The position numbers were made by a program, and so were the translations under genes. Under the pieces are notes generated by a model. It was not told where the DNA came from, ran no database searches, and saw only the letters and a program-made list of their open reading frames with translations. Positions 1 to 11,100 of a DNA stretch of 64,000 nucleotides are shown here, piece after piece. Location of the stretch: positions 5,084,001-5,148,000 of the forward strand of contig OY727102.1 of NCBI GenBank assembly GCA_963402885.1, written 5' to 3'. The DNA comes from Antedon bifida (Eukaryota > Echinodermata > Crinoidea > Comatulida > Antedonidae). The stretch's first letter is position 1. Every line of letters begins with the position of its first letter.

Positions 1-1984
1 AACTTCCCAATCATGTTAGTGTTCATCCGCGGATTGGTTTTTCCAACATAAGCCTCATAAGTATATTTATTCAAACATTTTAAATAATAGGACATTTTTC
101 AAACAAAACAATTAATTCTAGAATTATACTTAATCATACTTGAACTGTTTCATTTAAATGTATGTGTTTTAGAAGGATTTGTTAACGGACTTATTTTCCT
201 AATTTGCCCCATAATATATGCAAATTTCAGAGCAATCGATGTCCTATTTTGAGGAGGTGGTTTCCCGAAATTATAGTAGCATGTTTACATCGTTTATTTT
301 ACAAATATCGCATCTCGAAATTAAGCGATTTTACATAAAACATAATTTGATATATAACTGGTTAGTTTAGAGAAGTTGCCATTTTGTTTCTTCAATACAT
401 ATTCAAGATATTTTTTTTAGTAGCGCTGGCAACCGATTTACGTCATTGCTTTAGTTGGAACATGCGTCATCAAACCATATTTGGGAAATGCCTAATCTTG
501 AAAATCTTTGATGGCGCACTTAAAATTATTTTGGCTAACAGGACCAATGAATTAATATAGTAATTGTATTTTACTATTCGTTTTAACAGATATAATGATT
601 TGTCTGCGATTTAAAAAAAGAATATGTTTTAAACGTTGAAAGGTCTATTTCAAATTTATATTATTTTGTCTCTGTATGATTTTCTATCTTAGTTTTAATA
701 CAGTATAACAACATACCAAATATACATCCAAGTCAATTTATATACATTACACACAAACAACAACATGTTTGAAATAACATATATTTTGGTGACAAATCTT
801 TTTAAACAATTAAATCAATTTATAATATTATACAAAAAAATACTAGAGATTGTGGTTCAGGCTGCCAGAGTAACCAACCAGAAGAGAAATGTATATTATT
901 TAATCAAGTCTTTTGGATTACAATTTTGTTGATCAATCTTTTTTTTCTATCTTGATTTAAAGATGTAATGTCCTACTAGTGGAAACAAAGCTTTAGATGA
1001 ATTCTGGTTGACCTCATTCACAATACTCATGTACTGACGTATTTACAATTTCTGGCATGCAATTTGGCATACCAGTAATATTATATTGCATCATCATTAT
1101 ATTTTATTTACCATTTATACAGATAAAAATACATTTAAAAAAAAATAAAATAAACTGTAACTACCTAGTCGTTTAGTATCAAAGCAAATTTTACTAATAT
1201 ACAATAACGTCTTCTTCGATAATAATCATAATGTACTGTCTCAGTCTTATTACTAAATAAACTCGACTCCAGTATAAGTACTTCCTTAAACTAACTTAAA
1301 AACCTTTACTGGCTTTAAGAAACCTTTACTGGGCTTAGAAAACCCTGGGCTTAAGATAACTTTCAATCAGGGAAGAATCACTCTTCCCTGCCTCCAATCA
1401 AAATGAGTTGGTCTTTATTTATTTAATATATTTTTTGAAAGACAATACCAATTTGAACTATGAGTCATTTGTGCAAGTTTGATAATGTTAAACTACAGTA
1501 AAATCCCTCCTTTGGCACAACCTTATAAAGGAGGCACCATTTTACCGTAATGATCCAATGTTATTGCATAATATTTGTGCTATATAATTCATTATGTTTA
1601 TGTCAAGTAGTAAATGATACTATAACAACCTCTGATATACCCTGTGCTCTTAGATATAACTTGTGCTTTACATTTCATTACACTATTTAATATAAAATAT
1701 AAGTTTAGAATACCTGATAAAAGGTGTAGGGAAAAAGAAAAAGGGACTCTATCAAATGTTTTTATTTTAACAAAATGTGAATTCGAGTTCTAGGTCGACA
1801 TAAGCCTACAGTAATTAACTTAATTGGATAAACTGGCATAGACCATATTCTTTCAAGGAGTTCATACAGTTTAATATGAATTTATAGTCTACCAATGCAT
1901 CACTTTTTCTGTTGGTAGTACAGCACCGTTACATTTAAGAGGTAGTAGAGTGTTTTATTTGTAAATGAACCTGATGCTGCCGAT
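1..1984. other. Gene-free AT-rich flank downstream of CIAO2A
   Basis: I see no exon with splice sites and no recognisable protein similarity on either strand. The end of the stretch is the CIAO2A 3' region. Near 1496-1545 a short sequence of the type 'acagtaaaatccctcc...ggaggcaccattttac' looks like the worn end of a DNA transposon; similar ends occur near 44600, 52644 and 61900. Confidence 0.6.
1954..1959 (-). terminator. Candidate poly(A) signal of CIAO2A
   Basis: AATAAA on the minus strand 26 bp after the stop. The region is AT-rich, so chance occurrence is possible; other AATAAA words lie farther downstream. Confidence 0.4.
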
Positions 1985-2082
1985 TCAATCACGTTCCTTC
2001 AGACAACTATCAACAAGTTCTCTCAGGTTTGGATTCTCCATTGCTGCTGCTATTCTTTCTTTGTCATTTATTTGCTTGTTGA
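1985..2082 (-). CDS. CIAO2A: CIAO2A terminal exon
   Basis: Encodes [20 protein letters not shown] and then [12 protein letters not shown] with a TGA at 1985-1987. It follows a ttttcag acceptor. An AATAAA on the minus strand (1954-1959) lies only about 26 bp past the stop, so the 3' UTR may be very short. Confidence 0.95.
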
Positions 2083-3976
2083 CTGAAAATAATCAAAATA
2101 GTTTATTAGTGACACTAAAATATAATACCTGTAGTCCTATTTCAAATTTTCTATTGTACATAAATATGTGGAAGGATAGTAGTGGAGCTGTAGCTTGGTG
2201 TTTAACGTGCTTGCCTTCCCAAAGTCCGGGGTTCAATCCTGACCTAGTGCCAGGGATGTAACTCACAACTCTTTCAACTCCACTCCCTAAGCCTCAAATG
2301 CGAGCGAGAATGAGTTTATAAGCACGATAAATTATTAAATAGTTTATCCATCCTGCAAGTGGCAAGTTACTCGCTGTTGGATGCGTATGAAATAAACAAA
2401 TTTAAAAATTGTGTTCATTATTTCATTCAAACATACTTAGTAAGCGCAAGTAATGTTTCAATATTAGCAGTGACTTTACGTTATCAGTGTATTAGCTTTT
2501 TTCTCTTAGAGATGGCAGCGCTACAATAACATTTTATTTCCATATTTTCATTCCAAATTTTTTGCTTATAATCAAACATTTCTTACTATCTTCTTCTGTA
2601 ACATGTGTTCCTTCAGTAATAAAAATGTCAACCTGAAAAGAAATATTCAGAATTGTTTATTTGGAAACATCTAACCTACAAGATCATACAAGGATGGAGG
2701 ATGGAGAGAATAATATTGAATATTTAACATATTTATAATTACATTTCATAAACAGTATCACAACATTTTTTTACATATATGTTATTTTCTACAATTTCAT
2801 TAGAGCATATTTAAAAGATCTTATGAAATTACCTTGTGTCGATATGGCAGTGACCTTTGTAACTTTACTCGAAGACACAAACCTATAAAAACAAATATTT
2901 TATTTGAAAACCTGTGGTAGTCGTAGTGCTAGGGAAAGTGAAAATCAGTAGCCTACCGTATAGAGTTCACGTCACGACGCGTCGCGACGGTAGGTGGCGC
3001 TGCGTGGTTGCACAACCAAAAATGCGTTCAACCTGCCTGAGTGACTCCAAGGTTACAAATGGTTTGGAATAGGCTTATTGAAGTAGTCATTTTAAAAAAG
3101 GGAATAATTTTCAATAAAAACAACTAAAATTTCAAAAGATCACTAAATATTTGTTTTTAATAATCTGTTTATTCATACATAATTTGATAGATACAGATAT
3201 CTATAGTCACGTCACACGCAACTCTATACATATTGGTAGGGATGACAAGTATATAATTGCTACAGAAAACCATGTAAAGATCTGTCTATACTATCAAACT
3301 AGTTTGACAAAAAAAAGGTGTGAAGTGCCCAAATATGGTGGTGATATTCCTAAATATGGTTGTGATATGCCTTCATCATGTCCATGGGAACATCACATTT
3401 TTTTTTCGCATATAGTTTGATAGTGTAGTTGGGTAATCAGTAATTATACCTATAAGAGTTGCTAACGAACAGTGTGGAACTGTTGGTGTGAAGTTGATAG
3501 TAACTAGGTAGCCCTCTTTACCATACAACCTCTTCACTGTTACGCAATCTTCACTGACAACATTTAGTTCTTCCAATGTTTCTACTTTCTCTGGGTCCCT
3601 TATGTCTTTTATGAGATCTGCAAATAATAAACAATATAATAAAACTGAAGAAAAAAATGAGGTTGCAAACCACAAGGTCAAGGATGTGCAAATGCAAGAA
3701 ATTTGAATTATGACAGTTTGAGTTTGGCATCATTGGCGTTCCATAAAAACCGCGACCGATATGAAGGAAAAAGTTAACCAGGACAGCAGCAGTGCAGTGA
3801 AACTGTTGGCCACCGAAACGATCTTTCTAAGTGTAATGGTCCGACTCAAGAATAAAGATGGCATAGGCCCTAGTTTCGTATGGTAATAATACTGTATTAC
3901 TATTAATAAACTCACCGAAAACATCCAATGCTACTTCTTCACAGGTATCACTTTTTTCTGCATGAACGGATGCCAT
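1985..3976 (-). CDS. CIAO2A: CIAO2A (FAM96A), cytosolic iron-sulfur assembly component 2A, five exons
   Basis: This gene encodes a MIP18-family protein of 140 aa. Family knowledge: CIAO2A works with CIAO1 in the cytosolic iron-sulfur targeting complex and matures IRP1, while its paralogue CIAO2B serves most nuclear and cytosolic clients. Five coding exons (3916-3976, 3450-3617, 2833-2882, 2587-2632, 1985-2082) join in frame. The product carries IRDPEK, the block [50 protein letters not shown] and a short C terminus. Cys70 in PHCS corresponds to the reactive cysteine of the family. '[20 protein letters not shown]' and 'AMENPNLRE' fit CIAO2A better than CIAO2B. The human protein is about 160 aa; the difference is a shorter N terminus. 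A CCAAT box (4264-4268, minus orientation) lies about 290 bp upstream of the ATG in a GC-richer stretch. Confidence 0.95.
2180..2406 (+). mobile_element. tRNA-derived SINE in CIAO2A intron 4
   Basis: The head carries an A-box-like word TAGCTTGGTGT (2191 on) and a B-box-like word GGGTTCAATCC (2230-2240), the spacing of an RNA polymerase III internal promoter. A body with 'caaatgcgagcgagaatgag' and an A-rich end near 2400 follows. It lies in the 2083-2586 intron, opposite to the gene. No target duplication is clear. Confidence 0.65.
2587..2632 (-). CDS. CIAO2A: CIAO2A coding exon 4
   Basis: A 46-nt exon encoding [15 protein letters not shown], with a cag acceptor and a gtaaga donor. The split codon with exon 5 gives Ile. 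Confidence 0.93.
2833..2882 (-). CDS. CIAO2A: CIAO2A coding exon 3
   Basis: A 50-nt exon encoding [16 protein letters not shown], close to the human residues at the same place. It has an AG acceptor and a gtaatt donor and keeps the frame with both neighbours. Confidence 0.95.
3276..3431. mobile_element. Harbinger-like MITE, copy 1 (CIAO2A intron 2)
   Basis: The ends are inverted repeats (ctgtctatactatcaaact and agtttgatagtgtag). A second inverted pair inside reads gtgcccaaatatgg and decayed partners. The same layout returns at 30619-30784 and 58774-58909. The right end stops about 18 bp from the CIAO2A exon 2 donor. It has no coding capacity. Confidence 0.75.
3450..3617 (-). CDS. CIAO2A: CIAO2A coding exon 2
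   Basis: The exon lies between a tttgcag acceptor and a gtataa donor and encodes [11 protein letters not shown] through [15 protein letters not shown], including the family's reactive Cys. An inverted-repeat element ends about 18 bp inside the following intron. Confidence 0.95.
3916..3976 (-). CDS. CIAO2A: CIAO2A coding exon 1
   Basis: It starts with ATG at 3976 ([20 protein letters not shown]) and ends in phase 1 at a gtgagt donor. This is the only exon without strong family similarity, so the start rests on the ATG, the frame and the donor. Confidence 0.85.
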
Positions 3977-4420
3977 TCTTATTTAATTAACTTTTTTTAT
4001 TAAACCAAAAACGTTTCTATTTCGCCTACATATTGCCATAAAAAGTATTTGCGCTGAATTTAATTCTTTCCCAGCTTATAGGCTAGGCCTTCCTCGGTTC
4101 AAAATACTTCGCACTACACCGGTAATCAGGCCTGTCTACCTACCCTTACTAACTGTGAAATAAAAACACGATTAGCCCAAAAGTTTACACACGCTCTCTA
4201 CGGCCACTTTGTGTGTTTACCAGAGATGAGAAATAAGCCGAATATAAAATCTGGTTAAACTTGATTGGTTACCGGCGGCGCGGCCCAAGCCCCTGTTTAT
4301 ACTACTACGCGCCTGATACGCATTTCCGATACGCACTTCCTATACGCTTGATCACGCTGTATGCACGCGCGCATTTCGGATGTTTTTTTTTGTAAAGGAA
4401 GCAGATGTATTACTAAATCA
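3977..4420 (-). promoter_or_regulatory. Probable CIAO2A promoter region
   Basis: A GC- and CpG-richer patch (about 4260-4390, with ggcggcgcggcc and several atacgc words) directly upstream of the CIAO2A ATG. A CCAAT box in the gene's direction lies at 4264-4268. The transcription start is not visible from the sequence. Confidence 0.4.
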
Positions 4421-7400
4421 AATTTAATAAATAGGCCAATCATTTTAATGTCACATAATATTTATTCACTTTCACTAAAAAACTACCCACTTTCACTAAA
4501 AAACTATTTACCCAAATGATTTTGATTTTTATAACTGAAATAATAATTATCACTATTTTACTTCAATTTTTGTGTAAAAGTTAATAACTTTATTAAAGCT
4601 ACAAAATAGCCTCTATTATTCAAGATTGTATTTTTTATTTTTATGTTTTGGGGGAAAAAACATCTTAATGGATTGGAGAAAATTAAGGGGTGTTGTACCA
4701 AAATAGTACTACATGGGGAAAATAGACCTACCGTACAAGTAATTGCTGTACCTATCAAAAAGAAATTTTGTGTTGATTGCATGGCAGGGATGGCAAAACG
4801 CACAAGAATAGTGTTGATGAATGGCATAAATTATGTCAATGGTTGCAAGGATGAAGATTCTGCTGTAACATTTACTATTTATGATCAAATGAATATATAT
4901 ATTCAATTAAACACACTGACCACAATTTCACTGACCATACTACAATTTATTGACCACAATAATAGCAGACAAAAGACAAAATTACATTACAGATTCATAT
5001 AGTTTATCATTAATCATACAATAAACAACGTAATCTCAAAGTTTAAATGTTTTTATACCGTTATGTAGTAAAAAACGTGTAGAGAATGAGAAACTCTTGT
5101 CGAATAAACATCTAAAACAGCCATGGTTAGGCAATAAGAAGAACGTTATACCTAAAGGATGGCATTATTATGAAACTAATTTAACTTTACTTAAGCAAAT
5201 GACTGATAAAAACAAAAGCACACAAACAAAATTAATTATTTTGAAAGATTTTTACATATTGTTGATTGATAATAATCATTAAAACCAATTTTGTTCAATA
5301 TTGTAACTTACTCACTGATATCTTTTACGATTTTTGGTCGGACTGGATACAAAATACTGTACATTCACAATAATATTTTGTTTTAGAGTAAAATCATCAT
5401 ATCAAACTTGAAATATAATCTTGTTAATATATCTAAGAGCATAATAATTGATATTATATTACATCTTCCATTGTAAAAACAATCACAAGCAAATAGCATT
5501 GGTAAATCTTGTTAGAGCTCAATGGTAAAAAAATGGTAAAAAAACAATTACCTAACACCTGTAATAATGCAGAATAGAAATCATAATATTGGTTAAAACA
5601 CCATTTGATTGGTGATTATCAAATTCCAAGTACCATATTTTTTTTTGGGCCTAGGGGCTTTTGACATTCACAGTAGGTGTATTATATTTTTAAAATATGA
5701 AAAGCTTTTGTTGGATTTGTGAATGAAGCATTGAACAAATTTCAATTCATTTGTTTTATAAAATTATCATTTAAATACAGCAGGCTAACAATAATTATTT
5801 GGGTCATCTAAAATAGTAATTAATACTCTAATTGCACAGGTTAAAAAAATCTTAATTATTTAAAATAGTTGTTCATTTAAAATATAAAAGAAATTAAGGT
5901 TGATTTAATAATAATAATTTCAAAAACTATATTTCAAGAACTATTTTGCAACAGCTACTGATGAATAAATACACCTCATATCAGGAACAACAAAAATATA
6001 ATAAAAATAAAACATTAATAAACATAACTGTCAATTTTCACTGTAATTACAAAGATTACTGAACAATTATATATTTTTTTGGATCTACCAATTAAAATTG
6101 TTTAATATACATTTATATATGAATTATTTATTTAAATAACTTAGATAATCCAATTTACAAGGTTAAATAACATTTCAATAAAACATTAACAGGGTGCTGT
6201 ATTATTTAAATTCTACACAAACACTGTTTCAATTATTTCAAAAAGAAGTTTTTAGCTAAATTATTAATCATTACTTGTCCAATCGTTTTATTTAATTTTA
6301 AAACAAAAGTTGTTTGTTTTTACTTGTATCATACAATTTAAAACATGGTACTATACTGTACTCACTGACTTTGTATAATTTAAAAAATCAAATTTAGGAA
6401 ACTCAAAATAATTCACTAAAAGGAAGACAATATAAGCAGAGTCCAAAAAAATAACATATGAAAATACATGCCATTACTTAAAAAAAATTATATGGGACAA
6501 TTACTTTGACTGTGTTGATAATGAATTAAATACATTCTCTTTGTAACATTTAAAGTACAAAGTAAAAAAAATAACATTAAAGAACATAAAATAATCACAG
6601 AAACCTTTCAGCTCTTTAATTTTCATGGATAAAAAAAAAACCAATGCAAAAATTGTGTTCAGATAATGTTCACACTAAAAGTAGTTAAAATAGCTAGCAT
6701 TAGCTGCAACTGTGTATACATTATACACCATATGCTTTCTACATGTGTTTAAAATTATTTTTTATAAAACATTATCACAAGCATAGAACCTAAAATGAAA
6801 TTATTATGAAATTGAAAAAACAGTGTCGTCCACTTGGATTTTATGTAGATTATTTTGTGTTATGACAAATATGAATTCTTGCTATAAACAAACTACTACT
6901 GCTAGGCCAAAATCTAAAATAAAAATGTAGGGTGCTATAGAACAATTATTCAAGCGTGCAATGTCAACTAACCAAAGATGTTCATCAAAGAGAGGCCTAT
7001 ATCTAGGTGGTGCTGTGAGTAATTAGTATTTTAAAGCAAAATTACGGCAACATAACCATTTTTTTTACAGTCGAAGTTTGATTAAAAATTAAGTTATTAA
7101 ATTCTCATTAGCTTTACTAAAGAATATAAATTTAAAATTGCATCAACAAATAGGCCTAATTCATAATAATCACACAATTCAATGCTTGGGACATTCATAT
7201 TACATATTTATATATAATTATCTATTTCTGATACTGAATTACTTTGGCAACAAATATTAGATTCTCTTTATTGTATGAAAAAACAATCATCATATAAATT
7301 GCAGTGGCTTATAAAATCAAATATCATATATTAGTGGTGTGGTGAATTTACTATTATCAAGATTCTACAGTTTCTTGATTGCTATTTCACACTGTTTAAG

Positions 7401-8000
7401 ATCTACAAAAAGTGCCATAAAAACCCTATATACCTGATGTCAATACTGAATGTTTTACTAACTACTTTAAAAAAAATGTCACAGTATGTCAGCTGATTCT
7501 AGGTACTATATCTATACATTGTACAGTATCATAGGAAAATTGTGTGATACAGTGTCACATATGTACAATATGCAACACCTGTATCATAGGCTAACCTAAC
7601 CGTAGCATAATACAGGCACCACAGGTGATACACGACACTGTATTACAGAATTCTCCTATGATATTGGACATATAATACCATATGGAGATACAGTACAAAG
7701 AATGAGGTGTCAATGAATGTCCCATTAACTTACCTACTTTATTTTAATTATTATTTGTACACTTAGATTTACTAAACAGTTTATTACCAATGCTTCATCA
7801 AACAGAAATGTACAACACAGTTTTGATCCATGCATCACAGTATTAAACAAGAAAATGATAGATAGGGTGTGATTTGAGCAACGAAGACAATTATAAAATT
7901 GATCATTTGGACAGTAAACCACTCAAAGACATCAAACAACATTGTGATCCACATTCGGTGCATCAAAGCATCATGTAAATGCCTGGTTCGTGTTTGACAA
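4421..8000. other. Intergenic DNA between CIAO2A and the 4.1 gene, with the 4.1 3' UTR
   Basis: The stretch is very AT-rich. I see no exon with splice sites. Minus-strand AATAAA words at 7780-7785 and 7738-7743 could end the 4.1 transcript about 220-260 bp after its stop. A foldback repeat lies at 7529-7663. A 119-codon open frame at 4643-5002 has no recognisable similarity and is probably chance. Confidence 0.5.
7529..7663. repeat. Foldback repeat related to the 32-kb satellite
   Basis: Left arm atcataggaaaattgtgtga and right arm tctcctatgat, preceded by gacactgtatta, form an imperfect inverted repeat of about 29 bp. The core contains 'acaggcaccacaggtgatac', which is also the core of the 129-bp tandem units at 32018-32515. 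Confidence 0.6.
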
Positions 8001-8111
8001 TCAATCCTGAATGCCGTTTGAGAACTCTTCACCTTCCTTGTGTACAACCACTTTAGTGACGGTAAAATCAGGGTTACGTTCTTGCTCTTCGGCCAAAGTT
8101 TCAGCTAGGAC
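8001..8111 (-). CDS. 4.1 terminal exon
   Basis: Encodes [20 protein letters not shown] then [16 protein letters not shown] and [11 protein letters not shown] is the family's closing motif (vertebrate SVTKVVVHQETEIADE); the last residues are longer and different here. Confidence 0.95.
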   Translation of the reverse strand, partial: VLAETLAEEQERNPDFTVTKVVVHKEGEEFSNGIQD

Positions 8112-11100
8112 CTAAAAGAAACATATCAATCAATTTACTTAATATATTCTCTTATTTTGTAAAGGTTTGCAAATAATGATTTATTGATACTCAAGTGTAA
8201 TGTTTTGTAAACAAAATAAAACTTACCCTATCATGATCAATATCACCATCTCCTTGAATGATGATTTTCTTTTCTACTTTGGTCTCGGTAACACCACCTT
8301 TTACAGTCTAATGGAAAAAAAGATTTATTTTTATCTTATACTGTGTATGTTGTCAAATAACAAACAATAATGTAAAGTTATTGTGCGCCATAAGATGCTC
8401 ATGGTGAATTGACGCATCAATGCAAATCAAATTTGTACAAATACCTGCCCTCTTAGAAGAGACCAGTTCAAGAATAGTCAGGGGGGCAAGAAACAACAAA
8501 AATAAAACAGGGAGGATTGTAGTGCCTGGAGGATTGGCTAGTGGTTACATCATCTATACGTCAAAGCCAATCGCGTGGCCTACGCCAACTCCCAAATCCG
8601 ACCCTGGGACTGGCCAATGGCAAAATACGTCATGACCAGCACCAGGGGTTGAGGCACGAGGAAGAGGAATCGCTCTCTCGAAACGAAGACACAGTACAAG
8701 ACAGAAGTAAATTCTTAATACATATTCATCCACGAGTACTACAACCCTGACAGCTCAGGTGAGTACACGATGAATGTGTAGATAAATACCGAAGAGACTG
8801 AAATAGTCCTCTAGGTGGGATAATATATAGATAGTCTCTTTAATTAAAATACTAGGCTGAAGAAAAAAGAAAAGTTAAGATAACATAGTCATAAAAGATA
8901 AAAATTGCATCACCTACTTTAGACACTTGTAATTGTCGTTTGAACTAATTTTTCATCGTTAGGTCCATAAAGAACAATCAAAATATTAACTGAGAAAAGA
9001 GCATTTCACTACCTTTGTAATGTGTGTTGTGGTAGTGGTCATATGAGATTCACTGGTCAGTGTCTGGGCACTAATCAGCATCCCTGGATCATGGCCATCG
9101 ACAGCTGTCCCATCCTTCTCATAAGTGATGGTAGTGTTCTCTGTGTGCACATACGGTACCTCTGTTGTCTTCTGACGATCATCGTCCTCACCAGTCTGGT
9201 ACTTAAGCATCGCCGTCTTTACTTCTGGTACGCCATCATATGCTGGGGCAGGTGCAACCATCATGTCATCATCATCATCCTAAGTTATAAAAATTAGACC
9301 ATCAAATTAAATACAGTGGTTATTATCTTCTTACTGTAATGTCTGGTCAGAAGGGTTAATAATATAAAAGTATCTCTTTTTTCACAAAAATAACAATTTT
9401 AAGATGTAATGTATTGCTATAAGTAATAACCAAGTGTGATTATATGGCTGATAGCGTAAGAGTATGAATTGATTAAATGTTTCATTATTGCCAATCAAAC
9501 CTTACTGCAATGAAAGTAAATTGTCCGTCGGCAATATTCTCAATGTTATGTTATCAAAAGTACAAACAAAAGTTATGTCTTCATATTTTATGTATAACAA
9601 ATTCAAAGCAACTGAGGTTACCATAAACAATAAAATAAGTGCAATGTTTGATTATTCAATTTTTCAGTATGAACAATTTTGTTGACTGCAGCCATTAATA
9701 GGAGCTGCTTATTTGAGAACGGATAATTAATGTGTAGTTCGTAACATAAGTTCCACGTTTGTTTGTGTACATCATTTGGATTAGATCCTCTCTGGACACA
9801 TGGCAGTCACAGTACAGTGCCTACCATAAATGACAGGTGCTGAAATGATCCAGTACAGCAGAGTAACAGCCTATTCTTTTAAACTACACATGAGTGAACT
9901 GTATACACTGGAACTCTAGTTTTAAGTTCTTATTCTCGAATTAAACTGCCAGAACAACAGTCAAGGAGTATGCTTCATTTTGTTTAAATTTAAACTAATG
10001 TTAAAAAATGGTGCAAAATATATAATTTGGCTTCCATTTTTTTAACTGTAGTACATAATAAACTCAGACGCTTATTTAATCATTTATGGTAAGTAGATTA
10101 ATATAAGTAGATTAATTGCTGATTAAAATTAGAAATCGTGGGTGCTTATCAAAGTATGAAATGAAATGATGCTGTGTAAACTAATGATATTTTAACTATC
10201 AAAGAACTTCAAAACATTAAACTAGGCCAATATGAATACTAGGTTATTAATTTTTGTTTATCATACAATATTATTAATAATGGCTTTGTAATGCTTGGAT
10301 TATTATAAGCATGTGTTCACATTAATGATAAAAAAAAACTGTAATAATGATGCAATTAAAAGCCATGCAATGGTTAGTGATGACCGTTGGTTATGATGCA
10401 TCACCTTAGCCCTGGCAACTGGAGCTGCAACTGCACCAGAGGGAGTGGAGGGATCACCCTCGTCAACCAATGGTGGGGCGGGAAGCTCTGATGGAGGTAC
10501 ATCCTCATCAGCTGCCGCAAGATCACACTTGACTTCCTCGTTCACTTGCTATCATGTAAAACATAAGTATGAAACACCAATACAAAAGATGCCCACAAAG
10601 AAAAAAATGCATAGTAAAAAAAATAGATTTGCACACTGAACAAATGGAGGTAGGGATGTGGGGCAGGGTTCCAGAAACTCATGTTTAAATGAAATATCAA
10701 TTATTCCTTTCTTGAGCATTCTTGATTGGATTCCAATAATTATATATGAATAATTTCAATACATGCCATTACAAATAAGACAAAAGAAAACACAATAAAA
10801 AAGTATATATATATTGAAAGTCAAGAATACCACCATGCTAGTAACCAAACACCACTGATAAGAGGATTTGTAAATTTACCACATATAAGGTATTAATTTT
10901 TAAAAGAACTGTTACATAATTATTCAATCTACTATTGGTACAGTTTACTTTCTCAATTTGTATTATTCTGACTTCACTATATACAACTGACTTGATTTAC
11001 CTTGATGTTGTTATAGTCTTCTTTAAAAAATATTATCATATTAAAATAATTTATCCACGAGAAAGGATATTATAAACAGTACGAATAGCACAAATAGTAC

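Noticed and set aside
1965..2261. 98-codon plus frame at the window start
   Set aside because: It runs antisense through the CIAO2A terminal exon and into a SINE.
4643..5002. 119-codon plus-strand open frame
   Set aside because: No recognisable domain, no splice or promoter context, ordinary AT-rich composition; judged a chance frame.
10445..10639. Plus-strand frame with a Ser/Gly-rich product
   Set aside because: It is the antisense of 4.1 exon 13, whose Glu/Pro codons read as Ser/Gly on the other strand.
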